From contig CP053165.1 in assembly GCA_014607495.2 (NCBI GenBank), positions 2,970,906 to 3,034,905 of the forward strand: a stretch of DNA of 64,000 nt. The letters are read 5' to 3'. Of this stretch, positions 11,225 to 22,299 are shown piece after piece. The number at the start of each line of letters is the position of its first letter. The stretch's first letter is position 1. The stretch is from Carposina sasakii. Taxonomy: Eukaryota; Arthropoda; Insecta; Lepidoptera; Carposinidae. The notes below the pieces were generated by a model. It saw only the letters and a program-made list of their open reading frames with translations, ran no database searches and was not told the DNA's origin. Both the position numbers and the translations under genes were made by a program.

Positions 11225-11630
11225 CACGTGACTTTTCCCTGCCCTTTAAGATGCGTGCATCGGGCTGTAACCAAGATCATAGACGAATAAGATGTAGACA
11301 TAGAGTGCTAATGTCGTACTAACAGTTTCGATGCACCATTAGACTTTTCGGTGCCTCACAATTCCAGTAATAATACATTACTATGCATTACACTAATAGA
11401 ATCTAAGTGTCAAGGACTGGAATTGTGAGGTACCGAAAAGTCTGATGGTACATCGAAACAGTTAGTATGACATTAGCACTCTATGACATCTTATTCCTCT
11501 ATGCCAAGATGTTAGAGCTTTAGGAGCTTTGATATAGTGAGGGATACACATGGCGGATACCAACACCGAGCGTAAAATAAAACCGGGGCGATGCGATGGT
11601 CCCCGCCAGGTGCAAATTCAAATTCAAATT
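11225..11630 (+). repeat. LINE-related repeat interrupted by a MITE
   Basis: ATGCGTGCATCGGGCTGTAA (before the MITE at 11278-11503) and ACACATGGCGGATACCAACA, GATGGTCCCCGCCAGGTGC (after it) match 57345-57480 in the same order. The GC-rich character and position next to a (AAATTC)n tail suggest a retroelement fragment. Confidence 0.6.
11278..11503. mobile_element. Foldback MITE (CATAGAGGAATAA family) with 7-bp duplication
   Basis: The ends are CATAGACGAATAAGATG and CATCTTATTCCTCTATG, with arms complementary for about 90 bases (TGCTAATGTCGTACTAACAG; CGGTGCCTCACAATTCCAG). It is flanked by CCAAGAT on both sides (11271-11277, 11504-11510). It interrupts a repeat whose uninterrupted form is at 57340-57480, which confirms the insertion. 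Confidence 0.82.
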
Positions 11631-11990
11631 CAAAATCATTTATTCGACATGAAAGCATTAACACTTGTTTGTCGATTGTCTAATTATATGTTACTTTCTA
11701 TGTTCGCACCCCAAAAATGAAACCGCTACCAAATAAAAAAGGAGGTGAATTTAAACAACCCAAAAATAAATAAATCGCAAAGCTTTTGCTTTGGCAACGG
11801 TCACCACCCCAAGGTGCGATTTGTTACGGTCTGTCAGGCATAAGTTAGCGATTAGGGGCTTAATAGCCACCAACGTGGAGAATAAGAGTTAAGGTCGCCT
11901 AAAGACGAAATCCAGAAGAGCTGCTACACAGTTCTCCTTTATGGCAAAACCAACATTAGGTCTGACACACCGCATGATTCTACTATTACT
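11620..11990 (-). mobile_element. Probable LINE 3' end, minus oriented
   Basis: An (AAATTC)n run followed by AAAATCATTTATTCGACATG reads, on the minus strand, as a LINE 3' UTR ending in AATAAATGATTTTGAATTTG repeats. No reverse-transcriptase motif is visible in the roughly 370 bp that follow. Confidence 0.4.
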
Positions 11991-12389
11991 GTTACACTAT
12001 CTCAGTGAAGTGTCACTGCTTGGAAGAAAAAATAGCAAGAAAACTCCCAGCGACACAGTCAAAACTAAGTAACATATTAACAAAAGAATCTTACATTGGA
12101 TAAGATATCAGATAGTAATACCTAACTCATTTCAAATCAAAGACTATTGGAGTGCACAACGGCTCTTTAGTTAACTCGCCGGTAAAATCCGACTGCGTAA
12201 AAGTTTTAACCCAGTGTTACCCTCGCGACTAAAACGAATTTATTCATACATATCAAGCTCAAATAAGACAAGCCGTTTAGGCTCTAGCTAGATCGTCCCA
12301 AATAAATAAACATACATACATACTTACATACACTCGAAAAACATGGCGCACTCGGGTAAAAAATATTGACAGTTTCTTTACCTGCATAT

Positions 12390-12500
12390 AATGCACTCGG
12401 CTGTGTTCTAAAAAGAAGGTCTAGCCAGGACTGCAGGATAACGAAGGTCCTCAGAAACTCAAGAACGTTCCGGCAGTAAGCTAGCTATCACCAATCTTGT
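12390..12500 (+). repeat. GGGGTAG-family repeat, degenerate
   Basis: TGCACTCGGCTGTGTTCTAA, then GCCAGGACTGCAGGATAACG and AAGCTAGCTATCACC. Confidence 0.5.
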
Positions 12501-12784
12501 CATTGATCTCTTGCATCTCACCCCACTATGTTAAACCCTTTTTAGTCGTGTAAAATATCTAAACGCTTCTAAAATGTACCATGCAACCGTTGTTAGCTTA
12601 AGTTCATCACAAATTAATAAAATGAACTAGGGGGCAATTATCTAGTACCTAGATACTAACTGAGGGAACTTTATTATTCGCGTAAATTGTGAACGGACCT
12701 GCCATTACTCACTGATGAACGTTCACCTTATTATTGGATTAAATATTAAACTTAAAATAATGTATACACAATTGAGGTGAATAT

Positions 12785-12990
12785 ACATGGTGTAACATAA
12801 AGGTTATACCTATATTAAGCTATTAAAATAAACACATAAATTTTACATGAATATATAGGGTATCATAAAGGGCAAATAAAGCGAAAAGCTATGAATATAG
12901 CCCGCTATTTAGAGAATCTTTGACAAAATAGATTCATAATCACATAATTGTTTTTCAAGATTTTATGAATTTCTGAGTTGTTAAAGTACA
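12785..12990. repeat. Decayed family-2 MITE pieces
   Basis: GGTGTAACATAAAGGTTATA and, further on, AAAGCGAAAAGCTATGAATA with AGCCCGCTATTTAGAG. The right half is missing. Confidence 0.5.
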
Positions 12991-13003
12991 AAAAATATAT
13001 TTG

Positions 13004-13130
13004 TCAAAAATGGTCAAATACTTTCTTTAAATCTAGAGCAAGCAAACCCTTATTAGGTAAGGGGTCCTTATATTGCATTATCATAATAATCACATCAACA
13101 ATAGTCGGTTCCCTGACCCTATAATGTTGT
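13004..13130 (-). pseudogene. Possible non-LTR reverse-transcriptase fragment
   Basis: A short minus-strand reading frame contains LLALDLKKVFDHF, preceded by REPTIVDVIIMIM. This resembles the LxxLDLxKAFDxV block of LINE reverse transcriptases and the helix before it. Nothing else of the domain is recognisable, so it is either a decayed LINE piece or chance similarity. Confidence 0.35.
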
Positions 13131-13513
13131 TTTAGGGATCCACATGGCGGAAATGAGAATTGTATCTTTTCTGAGTGACCATTAATAATATTCATGCGGA
13201 ATGATCCGGATTCCGGTTTATTCCTGTAAAATCGCATAAGTATATGAAGTCGCTGTCAATTTGACATTTTAATCTAGTATCGACGACTTAGGCATATTGT
13301 AGATTTTATTTCTTTCATATTATTGAAAATGCATTCCCCTTTTTATAATACGGCGTATTCTAGAAAATGCCTTCAATATCGATACTACTTGCATTGCAAC
13401 ATCGATTATTTAAAAAAAGTTATAAAAGAGATATCTAATATTGAAAACTACAAATTCTTCCATATCATTAGTTCGCAGACTCAAACTTCAAAAACAAAAA
13501 TTCCTCAAATCAA

Positions 13514-13794
13514 TCTTCTTCTTCTTCTTCAGCCTATTGCAGTCCACTGCTCCCCTAGGGCACGCCACAAGGCTACTGCCATAAGGTTTTGCCCAAGGCT
13601 ACTACCACAAGGTTTTGCCCATAGTCACCACGCTGGGCAGGCGGGTTGGTGACCGCAGTGTGATTTTCGGACTATGTTGTCAGTACGGGAGGCGCTGCTG
13701 CCCACCTCCCGGAAACCCTTAATCGCCTCGTACGATACCCACGGGCAGGCAGGGGTGGTACAAACTCTACTCTGCCGGCACCACGCGGCTAAAA
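13514..13794 (-). mobile_element. SINE, RTE-tailed family, near full length
   Basis: In minus orientation it begins AGCCGCGTGGTGCCGGCAGA, which contains an A-box-like TAGCCGCGTGG. It passes through GGGAGGTGGGCAGCAGCGCC and GGTCACCAACCCGCC and ends in GGACTGCAATAGGCTGAAG with (GAA)n. The middle part GCAAAACCTTGTGG is locally duplicated. The 3' end equals the 3' end of the RTE-type LINE at 61500. Confidence 0.75.
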
Positions 13795-14924
13795 ATCAAT
13801 CTATACTAATGATTTCATTTTCCTTGTTTTCCATCGGGATGTGTCATGTCATGTTCCATGTTCTTAAGCTTTATTCCAATCTAATTTTAAAATTATTGTG
13901 AATCCTTCTTGTCAGTCCAGTTTTTTCCGTAAGTCGCGTTAGAGGACTTGGACTTGTACTCGTACCTATACGGAACCGTTTATAAAAAAAAAAACACAAT
14001 TACCTTTTTTGCAGATATTAATATAGAATTACAATCGCTAGCCGACTCTTATTCTGAATGGTATGTAAACATCATTGTACTAAAGTAATATAATAATACA
14101 GTGAGTCGAATTTCATATTAAATGCTATTATTAAAAGCAACAAATCAAGTCCGTCTAAATACTGTTAAAAAGCTCAACTACATTTTATTCTTATTGGGTT
14201 CTGCAGCTTAAATTTAATATTATGTTGACATAGACTAAAAGAAAGAGTAGCCAATCTAGGTATCTCATCTATTCTTAATGCATATTTGTAGGGCTCCTGT
14301 ATATATTTTTCTTTAATACGTGTCCGATTTGGTCAAATTCTTTAAATATCCAAATTAAAGTGGTAAAGTGAGGTCTAAATAAACTTATCAAATTTTTTTT
14401 GAAAAATATCTCTGGCAATGTACGTGATTACCTTGAAATAAAAATACTCAAATTAGCGACAATCGATCAAATGTTTTAGATTGGCATTGTGTTGTGTTGA
14501 GAATTTTACAGACACACATTTTAAAATTTACTTTTTCGTTTGATTAAAACATGTTTGATCGATGGCTGTAATTTCAATTACTTTTTATACGCACAATGCG
14601 AAATTTACATTCTTACCTAGACAGAACCCTAAAATTATCAAGAGGGGACTCTATGTGATCCCATTGCTCGTGAACAATGAATTATTGTTGTAATGTTATT
14701 ATGAACAAAAATATTGCACATTGTGACGAAAACTAGACATAATGCGATCTAAACATGCCGTAAATTTAATAAAATAGGGATGTTGTTGTATTATAAAGTA
14801 ACAGTCAAGCAATGCAACCCTCTTTGTCTTCACTTAAGTACTTAAAATATTTTTTATGGTGAGACTTACTTGTCTCTTCGCCTATTCCATTTTCACGCGA
14901 CTGGGCCAGAAAGATGTTGTTCAA

Positions 14925-15139
14925 ATATACCTTAAAGGCGAAAGTTTGTGAGCGTGTATGTTTGTAACTTCTTTACGTGTAAACGGCTGAAGGGATTTTA
15001 ATAAAATTTGGTATGGAGTTAGCTGACACCCTGGATTAACACATAGACTTTTTATCCTGGGAAAATATTTTTACCCGGATAACTTCGACATTTTGTGTTT
15101 TCTGCACTCCACGCGGACGGAGTCGCGAGCAACAGCTAT
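14925..15139 (+). mobile_element. Helitron-like element with decayed ends
   Basis: The body shares GGCGAAAGTTTGTGAGCGTG and GGTATGGAGTTAGCTGACAC with the family. The 3' end reads AACAGCTAT instead of CTAG, so the terminus is mutated. Confidence 0.6.
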
Positions 15140-15189
15140 TTTATGTATATTTCGCTTGATAGGTGTTTAGTTATTACATTACCTGTATC

Positions 15190-15395
15190 ACTTCACGGCG
15201 GTGTTCCCCAAATAGGATAGCCAGTACTGCAGGATCACGAAAAAAATCCTACAACCACGTTTAGCATAGCGTGGCCAGATTGATTGAAGCGACAAGGCTA
15301 GCTTATCGCTTGAGAGTACGCCCCTGAGTTCCCTGATCGACTCTTACGACGAGCACGGAAGAAGATGCAGCTGATGTATTCTAACCCCACATCAA
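15190..15395 (+). repeat. GGGGTAG-family repeat, near full length
   Basis: GCGGTGTTCCCCAAATAGGA through CACGTTTAGCATAGCGTGG and AGTACGCCCCTGAGTTCC to GCAGCTGATGTATTCTAACC. Confidence 0.7.
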
Positions 15396-16332
15396 AACAG
15401 GATTCCATTTTCAAATCTCTTTTAAATAGACATGTAGTCGACGTTTCCACCAACTTCGACTGGGTTCATAACCTTTACCCGGGGACGGATATTGAAATTC
15501 TATCAAACACTTTATGCATTTATGAATAGAGCTATTTTTTAATCCATTCGTATGACGCATAGATTGAACATATTCGATTTCGTGCTGCAAGGAGGCATCG
15601 TTGACATTTTAACTATTTAATTGTTTTAAAGTATAAGGAGGTTTATACGTTTTGCTCCCATATAAAGTTTAGCCAGTTTCTGATACCTTCTCTTTAAGGG
15701 AAAATTAGCCAGATTTCGTGAAAAAACGATGACATAAGTGACTTTCTGTCTCAAAACACAAAACACACAACATACAAAAAATATAGGAATTACCCAATAA
15801 ATTCAAAAATTTCTCTATACTATAAGTATAAACTCTTCTAGTTTTTTTCCAGGCCGGGATATGATAGGTAAGACCCATTATTATCACACTTGACAGGAAT
15901 TATTTTTATTTTTTTGTCTATGTATCCTTCCAATATCAAAACAGCTAGCCTAATCGCAAAACTTAGTAGTAAAGAATTTCGAGAAAAATATCTCTTATGC
16001 GAAAACATATTCGTATGTTATTTTTCTACGGACCACATGTACTGCCTCGCAGGCGGTTGGGGAATCCCAATTCTATTCTCAAACTTTCCAAAGATAGGCT
16101 CCAATGTTCTAATTAGACAATTTATAGAGGGTATTCGTAGGTGTCTATCGATTGTCTAATAATAGGGGTAAAACTGTCCACACGTAGATTTTATTATAGA
16201 ATGTGAGTATTTAAAACCTTAATCAAGTTTTAAATGTTGGCATATGTCGTAGAGAATAAGAGACTATTTGCGTCCGTATTGTCCTGTCTACAAATAAATA
16301 TTTTGAGTAGCGGATAAAGTGATTATCGGTAG

Positions 16333-16361
16333 ATTGCATTCCTTTGACAAAGGAATGCAAT
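16333..16361. repeat. Perfect short palindrome
   Basis: ATTGCATTCCTTT, then GAC, then AAAGGAATGCAAT: 13 paired bases, plus a G-C closing pair around one base. No terminator role is implied in a eukaryote. Confidence 0.7.
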
Positions 16362-16454
16362 TCACTTTTAACTCATTATCTAGCTATCTGTATTAGATAT
16401 TTTTACCGATTAATAAATAAATAAATATTTACTAAGTTTTCAAGACATTAGGAA

Positions 16455-16580
16455 TTTAGGGCGTTCTCTCAGGCGATGAGCTAGCAACTTGTCACTGTTC
16501 TGTAACACCTAACCCCTAATGTAGCTGAAGAAGCTCCTTCGAGATCATGTAGTTCTGCAGCTATAGCTACTCCATTTTTA
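16455..16580 (-). repeat. GGGGTAG-family repeat, inverted
   Basis: GCGTTCTCTCAGGCGATGAG and CTAGCAACTTGTCACTG are the complement of the family middle. Confidence 0.65.
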
Positions 16581-16618
16581 ACCGACTTCAAAAAGAGAGG
16601 TTATCAATTCGTCTGTAT

Positions 16619-17460
16619 GTTTTTAGGGTTCCGTACCTCAAAAGGAAAAAACGGAACCCTTATAGGATCACTTTGTTGTCCGTCTGTCCGTCCGTCCGTC
16701 TGTCAAGACCCTTTTTCTCAGGAACGCGTGGAGGTATGAAGCTGAAATTTATATCAATTACTCAGGTCTACTGTCCCTTGAAGCTGTGAAAAAATCAAAC
16801 TTCTAAGCCAACGCAATCAAAAGATACAGCCGTTTATGCCGCAAATTTTCGACACTTGCAAGGGAATCAAAACCTACAGGATGCTTCCCGTGAACTCAGA
16901 ATCTTGAAATTTGGTACGAAGCAACGTCTTATAGCATAGATAAAGGAAAAATTACGAAAACCATAAATTTTTAGTTACATCACATAATATATTTTTTTTA
17001 ATAATTTTAAACTTACTACCCATTTCCTCATAAACGCGTAGAGGTATTAAATTGAAATTCATACCAAATACTCAGGTCTATAATACCTTTAAGCTGTAGC
17101 AAAATCAAACTTCTATGTCAACGCAATCAAAAGAAACAGCAATTTAAGCTGCATATTTTGAAACTCGCAAGTACTCGCAAGGGAATCAAAACCTAAAGGG
17201 TACTTCCAGTCGACCTAGAATCTTGAAATTTGGCATGAAGCAACGTTTTATAGCACACATAAAGGAAAAATTCCGAAAACCTTAAATTTTTAGTTACATT
17301 ACAAAATATATATTTTTTAATAAATATAAACTTATTACTTTTTTCCTCATGAACGCGTAGACTCGATTGTCGTAATGAACGAACTTTGTAAACCTTGCAG
17401 GTTTGTACGGAACCCTCGGTGCGCGAGTCCGACTCGCACTTGGCCGGTTTTTATTTTTAT
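16619..17460 (+). repeat. GGTTCCGTACCTC/GGAACCCTCGGTGCGCG lepidopteran repeat
   Basis: Begins TAGGGTTCCGTACCTCAAAA with (GTCC)n and (GTCT)n and ends GGAACCCTCGGTGCGCGAG with CTCGCACTTGGCCGGTTTTT. The inside holds two diverged tandem units of about 310 bp, each with TCCTCA(T/G)(A/G)AACGCGT-like starts and CTTGAAATTTGG. I know this sequence as a common lepidopteran dispersed repeat; its class is not certain. Confidence 0.7.
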
Positions 17461-17480
17461 TTTTATTTTTATTTTTTATG
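17446..17480 (+). repeat. (TTTTTA)n microsatellite
   Basis: Repeated TTTTTA units at the 3' end of the GGTTCCGTAC repeat, probably its tail. Confidence 0.7.
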
Positions 17481-17869
17481 TGTGTTACCTCAGAACTCCG
17501 TCATTTATGAACCGATTTCAATTTTTTTTTAATAGTTGGTCATGGTATACTTCCAGGTTGGTCCCATATTCACCACATCAGGATCTGATGATGGGATCTT
17601 GGAGAAATCGAGGGCAATCCTCGAATATTGTAGGCACATGTAGTCTGTTTTTATACTTTTACTGAGCGTTTTGATCACCTACATATAAAACATAACATCT
17701 GATGATGGAATCTCTAAGGAATCTAGGGATATCCTCAAATATAAAAGGCACGAGTAGTCCGTTTTTAGATTTTCATAGAGAATTTTGGTCAGCTACACAT
17801 AATATAAAGGAAACGAGGGTCTGATGATGGAGCCGCCGAAAAACAGATAGTGGAACTTTTTAGTAACAA

Positions 17870-17940
17870 AATCCCCCTATGGCAGGGGGAGGCCTAGGTC
17901 CAAAGTAGTGGACTGCAATAGGCTTATGAAGATGGAGATA
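17870..17940 (+). repeat. RTE LINE/SINE 3' tail fragment
   Basis: CAGGGGGAGGCCTAGGTCC followed by GTGGACTGCAATAGGCTTAT matches the shared RTE/SINE 3' end. Confidence 0.6.
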
Positions 17941-18075
17941 ATAAGATAATAATGATAATAAATTAAGTCGTGTAATTACGAGTATATGTTCCGTTAAGCC
18001 GTATCCTAAGTAAGATGGTTATGGTAAGAGGAAGAGGTAAAATGATTGGGAACAGGGCAGGAAGAAGGAGTGCAA

Positions 18076-18243
18076 TTATATGTTGCTTATATTGTCAGAC
18101 GTCAAATTTCGAAGCTTAGTCATTTCTCTCTGTGCCCTTTCGTCATGTGGCCGATTTAATAATTTGCTGGCATCTAAATCTGACAATATTATGCCTTCTA
18201 AACTTCGTACACGGCATAACGTAACATATATTTTAGAAAAAAT
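18076..18243 (-). pseudogene. PIF1-type helicase C-terminal remnant
   Basis: The minus strand reads KIYVTLCRVRSLEGIILSDL, then DASKLLNRPHDERAQREMTK and a stop at 18078-18076. This matches the YVALSRVRSLxGL block and C-terminal tail of PIF1-like helicases, including those of Helitrons. An in-frame stop lies just upstream and no other helicase motif is visible. In the motif, Ala-Leu-Ser is changed to Thr-Leu-Cys. It is most likely a dead remnant of a mobile element helicase. It lies about 1 kb downstream of the THAP exons on the same strand, and no link to them is shown. Confidence 0.6.
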
Positions 18244-19244
18244 TTACTTTAGTTTTGGCTCATAGGGGCGGAAGTCGGTTTTTCGTTTTAAAAAAATTAT
18301 CGTTAGTTTAATAGAATTATAACCTATAGAAAGTGTGTTCCAACCAAACGCAAGGCGAAAAAACAGGCATAAAATATCGACTTGACGTATGCATGACATA
18401 AAATTAATGTTGCCATAAAAATGTTTTTTCCCTAGATATGGGGAAATACTCGATAAATTTATTATTGACGCTGAGAAGTATACTGATTTGCAAACTCTTG
18501 TAGAATTATCGTGAAATTTAAATATAAAATATATTAAAAGGACACACACATAATCAATCAAAGACAAAATAGATCCAACTACTAGTTCCACCACTGTTTG
18601 AAGTTCAGAGAATAATAATCACATAAATATTATTAACTTAACAAAATTAATATTAAAATATTTATTTAAATATAAAGAGGTGTATTTATTTATGGGAGCT
18701 AAATGAACCTGAATTAAAAATGTGTGGCGGTGCTAGTAAATCGATTTATTTCGCCTTAAAGCAAAAATATATTTTCATTATAATGCCGCCCCAGGGTTAA
18801 TAATAAAATAAAGATGGGTATGTAGACTTATTTATTTTAAAATTACTTAAAATGCCTCGCCAATTATAATAGTATTGTAAATAAAATTGGTCTGAACGAT
18901 AGTCAGTAGTATTTTGAAATATATTTACCAAAACGGAAAACTTAACTTTGTTTTCATTAAAACAACATGAAATACATACTAAGTTATTTCAAACTAATAC
19001 TAACACTAGTAATCTACTAATATACTAGTTTACCAATACCTATTACTTATATAATAATAAGTATTATTCTATAGATTACATTTGTACAACATATATTTAA
19101 GTCCTGGAAGAACGAGACACAAAGACTCAACATTCACATCTTTATGTGAAATACTTATAAAATAGTAGGATGATTTATTATCGTATAGTAGAATTTATAT
19201 TTAGTTTTGACTATTACTTCACTAACGACATACGAATACAGTAC

Positions 19245-19973
19245 CTTCGTGGGGACGTCGTTTTGACGTAATTTACATAAGCCACCTTTAGTCATGTACT
19301 TATAACTTTCATCAAAATGAGCAGAACATATACGTGACTGTGGTTTTGGTTTCCATGTATCTTCTCTCCGATTGAGTCTTAAATTTTTATCCAATTGTCA
19401 GTAGTTATTGAGTTCGCAGGAAATCTAAAATTCCAGAGTAATGAAAGAATCTGTTTTTATTCCTATCTTCTTTTTCTTCTTTAAATATTAAGAATTTTAA
19501 TATATAAATATAGGCACGGTTCAGGGTTCCGGAACAGAAGTCAGAACCCTGAAAATAACATAATATGCATGTGTTATAATTAATAAAGTTTCATTAGCCG
19601 ACTCCATTTGGACGGAATACGCTCATTCTCGTTTTTTAATTAAGTTGTCATAAAATGTCATAATTTTATTATATTTCTTATAACAAGAAGACTGTAGGTA
19701 AGTATAACCGGAGTATTCATAGTTGCGATAGGTAGTTACCTTCACTTTTACCTACAGTCTATATGTTTAAAAATAGGGTAAAATTTCACACACATGGCAA
19801 CATTTTGTTCCGAATGACAGTTTAAAAAAATATCAAAATTTGATTGTGTATTTATTGTTTTATTAATGAAATTACGTAAAACCATCAAATATTTACCGGT
19901 GAAATGTGATGTTATTTATTTTCTTATGTTTTTGAGCATAGTTTTGGCAGGATGTCAGTACACATTTCGTCAT
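19245..19973 (-). pseudogene. THAP zinc-finger domain, two exons, one frameshift
   Basis: Exon 1 (19973-19897) starts MTKCVLTSCQNYA and runs to ITFH plus the first two bases of an Arg codon at donor CACCG|GTAAAT. Exon 2 (19424-19245) follows acceptor ATTTTAG and completes HRFP. It then reads NSITTDNWIK and, in the next frame, LRLNRREDTWKPKPQSRIC, SAHF and NDVPTK, ending at donor AAG|GTACTG. All THAP invariants are there: Cys4 and Cys9, FP, Trp, the Cys and His of CSAH, and VPT. An A5 run in exon 2 is one base short of an open frame. Later exons are not recognised. THAP domains bind DNA and occur both in host proteins and in P-element-type transposases. This may be a pseudogene, a relic of a transposon, or a real gene with a sequence error. 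Confidence 0.72.
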
Positions 19974-20469
19974 GGTAAGTCCTTTAGGTTGACATACACA
20001 CGTAGCCACTGACCGCTGAGCACTGAATGACAGAGCCGCGATTGGTTCAAATTTGCACCCATAAAAATTCCTAAAATCGGCCTTCGGACTATACTTCTAT
20101 AGGTTATATTTCTATTGTTAGTTTATTTCTACCCATTTTATTAAGTTGTTTCCACAGAAAGTGGAAAGATAAAAATTATATTAAAAACATTAAAACACCT
20201 TAAAAAGAGTAGGTATACAAAGAACCACAATTTTAAGCACATTATACAAAGTTACTTTAAACGAACTAAATTATTGAGTGAGACACTTCGGAACTGAACT
20301 GGAGGGATCTGTGTAACACCCTATAACTTTACTTCCTTAAAGATCGTTTGCTCGAAGTTACTAGCATAAGTACTCGACTTTTACTGACTTATGAAGTTTT
20401 TACCTGGTTGCGTGAACTGGTTGGTTGCTTGTCGATTTTAGACTGATGTAAATATCGCGTTCTGATGCG

Positions 20470-20705
20470 AGGCTTCACTTCAATATATCAGCTGCATCTA
20501 CTTCGTGCATGTCATAAGAGTCGACTATGGAACTCGGGCATTCTCTCAGGCGATACACTAGATCATTAACATCTATTCGCGTTTTGGTAAAGGTGGCTAT
20601 GGGACCTCCATTATGATCCTGTTGTACTGGTCACCCCATTTCGTGACTGCCAACTGCCGTGTCTATATGTCGCCTGTATGCAGGTGATGTATTCTAGCCC
20701 CGCAT
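20470..20705 (-). repeat. GGGGTAG-family repeat, inverted
   Basis: ATATCAGCTGCATCTACTTC through CATAAGAGTCGACTATGGAA to CTGTTGTACTGGTCACCCCA. The right edge picks up a second GCAGGTGATGTATTCTAG end in + orientation. Confidence 0.65.
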
Positions 20706-21109
20706 CAGTAAATTTTTCTAACAAAGTAAAAAAACCAATATATATAAGTAATATCTTTACTAACTAAAAATAATAGGTACATTTACCTACGTAGCGCTCA
20801 TACAGCTACACTATTGTTATCCCAAACCTTTTTGTAAAAAGAAGACTCGTGTGTTCAATCTTAATATTACTGTGCAATAATCAGAAAATTTTGCTGTCTC
20901 AGTTTGCTGAAGAATGCATTAAGTTGACTCGGAACTAAAGCAATTTTAATATGCTCTGACGAGCGTTACTAAGTCTAATAGCAAAGGGAGCGGACTCTGC
21001 TTACCCTCTGCGACTTGGAAAGTAAAACTGAATATTACGTCTATTTTATGTAATATTAATCATAACATTTTTTTCTCTTCTCCCTTCTATACCTACTGCT
21101 ACGAGTACT

Positions 21110-21248
21110 GCTAATGCGTGGCTCTTCTGTGCTGATTCGTGGCTTTGGTGTACATCAGGTACATCTCTTTTCGTGAATGTCGACTAAGGAACTAGGGCAT
21201 TTTCTCTGAATGGAAAGTGGGGATACATCTCATATATTCTACTTAAGC
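21110..21248. repeat. GGGGTAG-family repeat, rearranged fragment
   Basis: GAATGTCGACTAAGGAACTA and CATCTCATATATTCTACTTA, with parts of both orientations. Confidence 0.4.
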
Positions 21249-21639
21249 CCGCATTACTAATTTTAAAATAACTTTTATTAAGTTTAAAATAACTTTTTTA
21301 TATTCTAATAAAATGTAAAACCACGTATTAAACATCCATACAACGCGGTACGCCTTCAATTCCTGTATACAATAGTGGATTACAATGATCCATTTAGGGT
21401 TCAATTTCTGGCCATAATTTGTCGATATATGCATCGCACCGTTAGTTATGTAAATCAAATAGGATGCTATGTAGATAGAACGAATTTGGTTTGGTAATTA
21501 GTGGGTGATATGCTAACTGACTGATATGGAGGTGTTTTGTATGCGGATATGTAATAGGGAACATACAGTCTGTGAAAATGGTAAGTAAAGTGAAAAGCTA
21601 GTTATATAGTACACTAAAACGAACGTATTCACAACATAG

Positions 21640-21720
21640 TCAGGAAATCACACTGCGGTCACCAACCCGCTTATGACTAACTAAGACAGTAAGTCGCCCT
21701 GGGGAGGCCTACGTCCAGCT
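21640..21720 (+). repeat. RTE-tailed SINE, degenerate fragment
   Basis: Contains ATCACACTGCGGTCACCAAC and then GCCCTGGGGAGGCCTACGTC. The copy is shortened in the middle. Confidence 0.55.
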
Positions 21721-22089
21721 ATATGTTTATTTAGACATTATGTTCCGACAGCTCAATAGGGGGGTATATTATCCGTATGCAGGGTTAGTACCCATGTTGT
21801 TGGTCTAAAACTGGTAAAAATCCATTAACGTTAATAAATGAAATAAAATTGAGATTTTATCTCAGAAATCGTCTAAGCGAAGAAAACTATCATTCGTAAC
21901 ATGGTAAGGGTTAGAGTCCCTCTACAATAGAGCACGGCATGTACAAAGAAGATGGTTGCTGTAATGTACAATAAAAATAGATGAACCCTTTCCTCGAGCT
22001 TGGTAATTTGTTTCAAGCAAAGTGCTCCAGCGGCCTAGTGACTTTAGAACCATTGACATAATTGGCATCTAGAAGGGAAGCATACATAC

Positions 22090-22215
22090 TTATAGTCATA
22101 CGTATTATTCCCCAAAGAGGTTGGGCAAAAGTGTGCAAGTTACACATCCAATATTCACCAATTAGCTTATTAAGTTCAACGTGTTAAGGGGTGAACCTAC
22201 TACCGCAAGTGATGC
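22090..22215 (+). repeat. Second copy of the GAGGTTG repeat
   Basis: CCAAAGAGGTTGGGCAAAAG, TGTGCAAGTTACACATCC and GGGGTGAACCTACTACCGC line up with 940-1022. Confidence 0.55.
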
Positions 22216-22299
22216 ATAGGTTAGTAAAATTTGAGTTCTGATGTTATGAGACGCGTGCTTCTTTAAGACTTTAAAACTTAATATGGTGGGAGATATATA

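Noticed and set aside
13323..13901. 109- and 75-codon frames
   Set aside because: Both read through the RTE-tailed SINE at 13514-13794.
18244..18594. 116-codon minus-strand frame just before the helicase remnant
   Set aside because: It is in a different frame from the helicase tail and shows no helicase motif; I could not extend the PIF1 remnant into it.
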